DNA of 64,000 nt, taken from Cristatella mucedo. Its lineage: Eukaryota > Bryozoa > Phylactolaemata > Cristatellidae. The translations under genes were made by a program, and so were the position numbers. The DNA is taken from positions 5,577,001-5,641,000 of the forward strand of contig WPIO01000002.1 in assembly GCA_009760855.2 (NCBI GenBank), in the 5' to 3' direction. The notes under the pieces were generated by a model, which was not told the DNA's origin, did not search any database, and saw only the letters and a program-made list of their open reading frames with translations. Below, one piece after another: positions 59,895 through 64,000 of the stretch (position 1 is its first letter; each line of letters opens with the position of its first letter).

Positions 59895-60095
59895 GCCGAG
59901 TTGTTATTATGTTATCATAAATATGAGCTGATCCAGCAGCATTATTTTGTATAGCGGCAGAAGAGCCACAGTGATTGCCACCGCCGCTCGCAGTTGACAA
60001 TAGAGTATATACCACTTCAGGTTTTGAACCCACGACCTCTGTCGTGAATAGCGAGCACCTTACCGTCTGGGCTGTCACGACCCTGGTGGCAATAG
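59895..60095 (-). mobile_element. SINE-2 copy, minus orientation
   Basis: Minus reading: 'cagcccagacggtaaggtgc' (A box), 'gtcgtgggttcaaaacc' (B box), then 'gcgagcggcggtggcaatca' and 'cgctatacaaaataatgctg'. The same order as 32012-32215. Confidence 0.78.
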
Positions 60096-60614
60096 TATGG
60101 GAACGCAGTGGGACCGCATGAGCGGCATCCGTTAAGCCTATAGCTCCGCTGAAAGCTCGCCAGCCCCTATCCGGTTTGCTACTACGATTCCCGGGAGGTG
60201 TCTATATGAGGCTGCTGACACTCATCAAATAGAATTATTGAATACAATTATCACATAGCGGCTCTGGAGACATGCGGGGCGTGACGCCTTCGGCGCTCAG
60301 ATTCAAGAGGCTTCCTCACAAATTGGTGCAACCACTATTTTCCTGGTGTCGCTAGAGCGGTGCGCCTTGGACTCTCTTGCTTAGTGACAGCTTCCAAAGA
60401 AGGCTAACTGTTTGGGGGAGGATCGGATTTTTAGAGTTACTAAAGAAGTAATTCTTTTTAGGTCGATCGTTTTAGGAATCGCCATTGCAAGGTCGTTCCG
60501 GGTCAGGCTGTCTCTGATTAGCTCTGCTACTACATTCAAGCACCCCTCCCTCGAGCGCGACTCTAGTTAGACATTTGGCCGTGCCGGAGAGGGCGTCGAG
60601 AGGTATTGGCTGTG
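60096..60614. other. Stretch without recognised feature
   Basis: Nothing supported beyond a short 'tatatgaggctgctgac' near 60204, similar to the end of SINE-2. Confidence 0.4.
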
Positions 60615-60739
60615 TGCACAGGCAATAATTGGAGGAGCGTGCACAGGCAATTATTGGAGGAGCATGCACAGGCAGTAATTGGAGGAGCGTGCACAGGCAA
60701 TAATTGGAGGAGCATGCACAGGCAGTAATTGGAGGAGCG
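60615..60739. repeat. 25-bp minisatellite, five units
   Basis: Five adjacent units of 'tgcacaggcaataattggag' plus 'gagcg/gagca', at 60615, 60640, 60665, 60690 and 60715. They vary at only a few positions, in an alternating pattern (gcg/gca ends). Confidence 0.97.
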
Positions 60740-61489
60740 CTCGAGCCTGTCTACGTCTGTTGTGGCCGATCTCGCGTGCGGCGGCGGAATGCCTTGACTC
60801 AATGAAGGTATCGTGCCGCTCAGTCGGGCAAGCCTCGAGCAAGGGGCTCAGTAGGCGCCCTCTAGTAAATTGCAGAGCTCGCTCAGACCGTCACCGACCC
60901 GTCAAGCCGGGACTCCGCAGGGCAGTCGGGGTAGGCGCTTCGGTGACGTTCGACGAGCCAACTCAAAAATGCTCACGCGTGTGCGTTGGACGGAGCGGGA
61001 ACAGCCCCGCACAAGAGTTTGGCAACGATTTGAATTTCCGTGGACAATAGAAAGGCCAGCCTGAGAGCCCCAGCGTAACCGTCAAGACTAGCCCTGATTG
61101 CGTGCTCGCAGCGGATGGGCGGATGGTGTAGTCGAGTAGGCCGCTCCGAGGTAAAAGGAAAGCGGAGAGGGCTGCATCCATTTGGGCCGACGGAGGTGCG
61201 GGAAGAGCGTGAGTTCGGGAGTCGGCTACCCCGGGGGGATTCAACTATTTTTATGGCTTTCGGCATTCTCTTTGTCTGCAAATAAACTGCACACATACGG
61301 GCAAGTACTCAAGCAATGCAACTTCAATCAGCCAAAAACCATGACCAAAGTAACTCAAACCGGACGATGAGTGTCAAATTTTAACTGCTTATTGCACAGA
61401 ATTCTTGCACTTTTCATGCAGTGCGCTGTAATATGCAGAGTATTTGGAGGTTCTCCAAGCAGGTTTGTGTACATTTGGAACATACCCTC
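60740..61489. other. GC-rich stretch before the satellite, no recognised gene
   Basis: Two overlapping plus frames and two minus frames are open here (up to 123 codons, e.g. plus 60679-61050), but none shows a known domain. Confidence 0.35.
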
Positions 61490-62555
61490 ATAGACTGCCT
61501 TATTTTCCTGGGCCATTACCGGCAATAGCCATAAATTGTGTGTGATTGAACACGCACAGTGGGTTTAAAGTATGTACGTGCACAGCGAACGTCATCTCGC
61601 ACGATAATTGAAGCTTCGAACCGCCGATTTCTTGTCAAGCTGAAACAGATTTTGGTGGAGGCCGGCCATCGCCGCCGATTGCTGTGCATTGCCCTCGATT
61701 GTTTGATAGGATGTTTTCAATTTTAATACAATGTGATTTAATACGCTAGACAAACTGGAGACTCTTCCATCAACTGCTGTCGATCTATTTGTAACGGACC
61801 ATTATGGATTGGCGTATTTTTTGGGCCATTGCCGTCGATTGCCATGCGTCGCCGTCGCTTACAGGCACACATGGTTCAGATTACGCGAGCCTACAGTGAT
61901 ACGTTACGTGGAATAAGTGTACCTGTTTCTCGCAGAAAGTCATCAATTTGCCATGGATTTTTGTATTGGCGCCGACAATGGCTGTAGATTGCCGTGCATT
62001 GCCGACAGTTAACACGAAAAGCAGCTTGAAAATGCCACGATTTTACTTTGGACGCAGCGAAATGTTACATGCAATGACAATAGAGCTCAGCACTGCCAAT
62101 TTCTCATCGACCTGCCACGGGTTGAGATATCGGCCCAAGCGATTGCTGTCGATTGCCATTCATTGCTCTCGATTGTACATTCACGATTGGTTGAAGGGAT
62201 GCGATTGCACGTTAAACACATCGTGGTGTGATACGCAATATCTTGACCCAGCCACTTTCCGGTAATTTTCGCTGGAGCATAGTGTTTGCCGTATTTGCCC
62301 GGGCCAGTGCCGTCGATTGCTATACATTGCCCAAGATTAAGCGCACAGGGTGGGTTGGAAGTAGGTGCACGCACAGTCAGCTGTTACGTGGAATGAGAAT
62401 TGCAGCTTCATGCAGCCGATTTATTGTCGATTTGTTATGGATTGCGGTACTGACCGCTGCCATTACTGTCGATTGCCGTATTGCTTACAATTAACAAGCA
62501 CAATAGCTCGAGTATTCCATGGTTTCACTTTGAACACAATGAAATGTCAAATGCA

Positions 62556-63047
62556 ATAATAATAATAATACATTTGATAAAGCACCCCCGGATAACTCAA
62601 TCTCTTGCTAGGTGCTTTAAATTTGCTGCAAAGGAAACACGATCGAGTGGCGAGTGGTATCATGCTTGATAAACAACATGAATGATATGGTTAGGGGTGA
62701 CATGCACAGGGTCAGCATGCAAGTGTGATTAGTGGCAGCGTGTAGCAGTTTCAGCACGCATAAGCACTTAAAGAACAAATCACAGGGACCCACTAAATGC
62801 TGTCATACATTTGTGCGTTTTTAAGTTCTTTTAAATGTGGTCATGTCTGGGGATGTCGGCAGAAGTTGGGAGTGAGTTCCAGGCATTGAGAGCATACGAA
62901 CTAAATGTACGGTCTTCGAAGGATTGAGGTTTGTACGAGGCATAGGTAAACAGTTAGATTAAGAAAAGCGGGTGGTACGAGGCTTAGCCTGGTGGAGGAG
63001 TAGATCTGATAGGTAGGCAGGAGCCACAGAATGAAGGGACCTAAAAG
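62556..63047 (-). mobile_element. L2-like family A 3' end, inserted in the satellite
   Basis: AAT tail, then 'ataaagcacccccggataac', the UTR boxes 'ggttaggggtgacatgcaca' and 'cacagggacccactaaatgc', and the coding end ('gagtgagttccaggcattg', reverse of the W-N-S-L box). It interrupts the satellite between the 62471 and 63303 units. Confidence 0.88.
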
Positions 63048-63182
63048 TTGGTCCAGCGGTTCAGGTGCTCGCCCCGACCAAGGTCTGAGTGAGATCGTGG
63101 GCTCGAGCCCCGAGGCATATGTGAAGCGCCTGAATAGAGATTAAGTTCTCTTGGGGTGCTATATAAATGAATTACATTTAAA
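63048..63182 (+). mobile_element. SINE-1 copy, abutting the L2-like fragment
   Basis: 'gttggtccagcggttcaggt' (A-box region), 'gggctcgagccccg' (B box about 63099-63112), tail 'gaatagagattaagttctct' and 'tgctatataaatgaatta'. It sits tail-outward directly after the L2 piece. Confidence 0.9.
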
Positions 63183-64000
63183 TTGAGTGACAAAACCTTG
63201 ACAATGCAATGGACAAAACAATTGGAGCTTTTCGCAGCCAATTTGTAGTTGATTTGCCACGGATTGTAATGGATTGCTGCTTCGAGCCGAGCCGGTGCCA
63301 TAGATTGCCATGCATTCCCGAAGATTGTACCAGCGCAATTAGTTCAAATATTATGTAAGCACTTTCAACCGTGTAGTTTTTAATATGGACTCAAAACTGG
63401 AGCGTTGAGAAACCGATTTTAGGGCATTTTATAATGAAATGTTGTGGATGGCGGTATTTGCCCGGGCCCTTGCAGCCAATTCCAGTGCATTGCATCAGAA
63501 TGGTTGAGGCAATTGTAGAGAAATTGTGCGAGTATATTGTAAAAAAATTATTAGAGCAACGTCCAACTACTATTAGAGCTGAAAGTTTACGTTTTCCTCG
63601 CGTTTCGCGGCGAATTTTGGTATTGGTTTTTGCCATTGCAGTCAATTACAGTACATCGATGCAGAATGGAGGCGGTAATTGTAGTACAGTTGTGCGAGTA
63701 CACAATAGCAGAAGAGTAAAACAGTTTTTAATAACAACTAGAGCTTCTAGTGCATGCGTTGTGGTCGCTTTTCTGTATGGGACCGGGCCATTGAGTTGAT
63801 TGCAGTGCATTGCATGGGAACGCCCATGCAAAATGGGATGAAATTTTATGGGTTGACTTTGATAGAAGTCTTGTCTTATAAGAAATGTAAATTAGCTCTT
63901 CATATTGACGATTTGAGGATGATTTGCAGTTGAATTGGAGTGGATTGCGGTATTTCTCTAGGCCATTTCGGGCGATAGCCGAGCATTGCCAGAGTGAGCG

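Larger units (their letters stand above)
61490..64000. repeat. Diverged tandem satellite, period about 162 bp, at least 12 units
   Basis: The box 'ggccattgccgtcgattgcc' followed by 'atgcattgcc' recurs with its 'gattgcc' element at 61524, 61677, 61837, 61987, 62151, 62315, 62471, 63303, 63477, 63643, 63798 and 63974. Spacings are 150-176 bp, except for the gap filled by an L2 tail and SINE-1 (62556-63180). Between boxes the units share 'ttg..acggattg.ggtattt' upstream and an 'ncgcac' or 'gttgaggcaattg' downstream region. Units are strongly diverged. The array runs off the window end. Confidence 0.85.

Overview
The window is eukaryotic and almost certainly from an animal. It holds one intron-rich, highly conserved housekeeping gene set in a dense bed of transposon fossils, long microsatellites and satellite DNA. 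The mix (L2/CR1-like non-LTR elements, tRNA-derived SINEs, a Ty1/copia fossil, a Tc1/mariner fossil, solo LTRs and very long CA and GA tracts) would fit a marine invertebrate. The species cannot be fixed from the sequence, and no rRNA, intact tRNA or CRISPR array was seen.

The one confident gene is the ortholog of DHX38/PRP16, the DEAH-box ATPase of the second step of pre-mRNA splicing. It lies on the minus strand from the start codon at 52345-52347 to at least 15966. I could place 25 coding exons with compatible phases, about 1,221 codons; human DHX38 has about 1,227 residues. All helicase motifs are present. One intron (40079-40299) uses a GC-AG splice pair. The final exon, which in other animals carries a short basic tail, was not found. 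Upstream of the start codon is a plausible bidirectional promoter with an ETS/YY1-like site.

Layout. 0-3.7 kb: decayed Ty1/copia element on the minus strand plus microsatellites. 4.2-9 kb: L2-like fragments. 9-15.5 kb: mostly unrecognised sequence with a 361-bp GA tract. 15.9-52.3 kb: DHX38, whose larger introns hold L2-like copies, two SINE families, a Tc1 fossil, minisatellites and long dinucleotide tracts. 53-59.2 kb: three copies of a repeat (A), two of them interrupted at nearly the same base by solo LTRs in opposite orientations, with a third LTR copy between them that is itself interrupted by another LTR-like insertion. 60.6 kb: a 25-bp minisatellite. 61.5 kb to the end: a diverged tandem satellite with a period near 162 bp, broken by an L2 tail and a SINE.

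Most of the non-coding DNA falls into families seen at least twice in the window. One short 3' tail (a box resembling 'gattaagttctct' followed by a 'ctatataaatg'-like end) is shared by the L2-like elements and the SINE-1 family. This suggests the SINE uses the L2 machinery.
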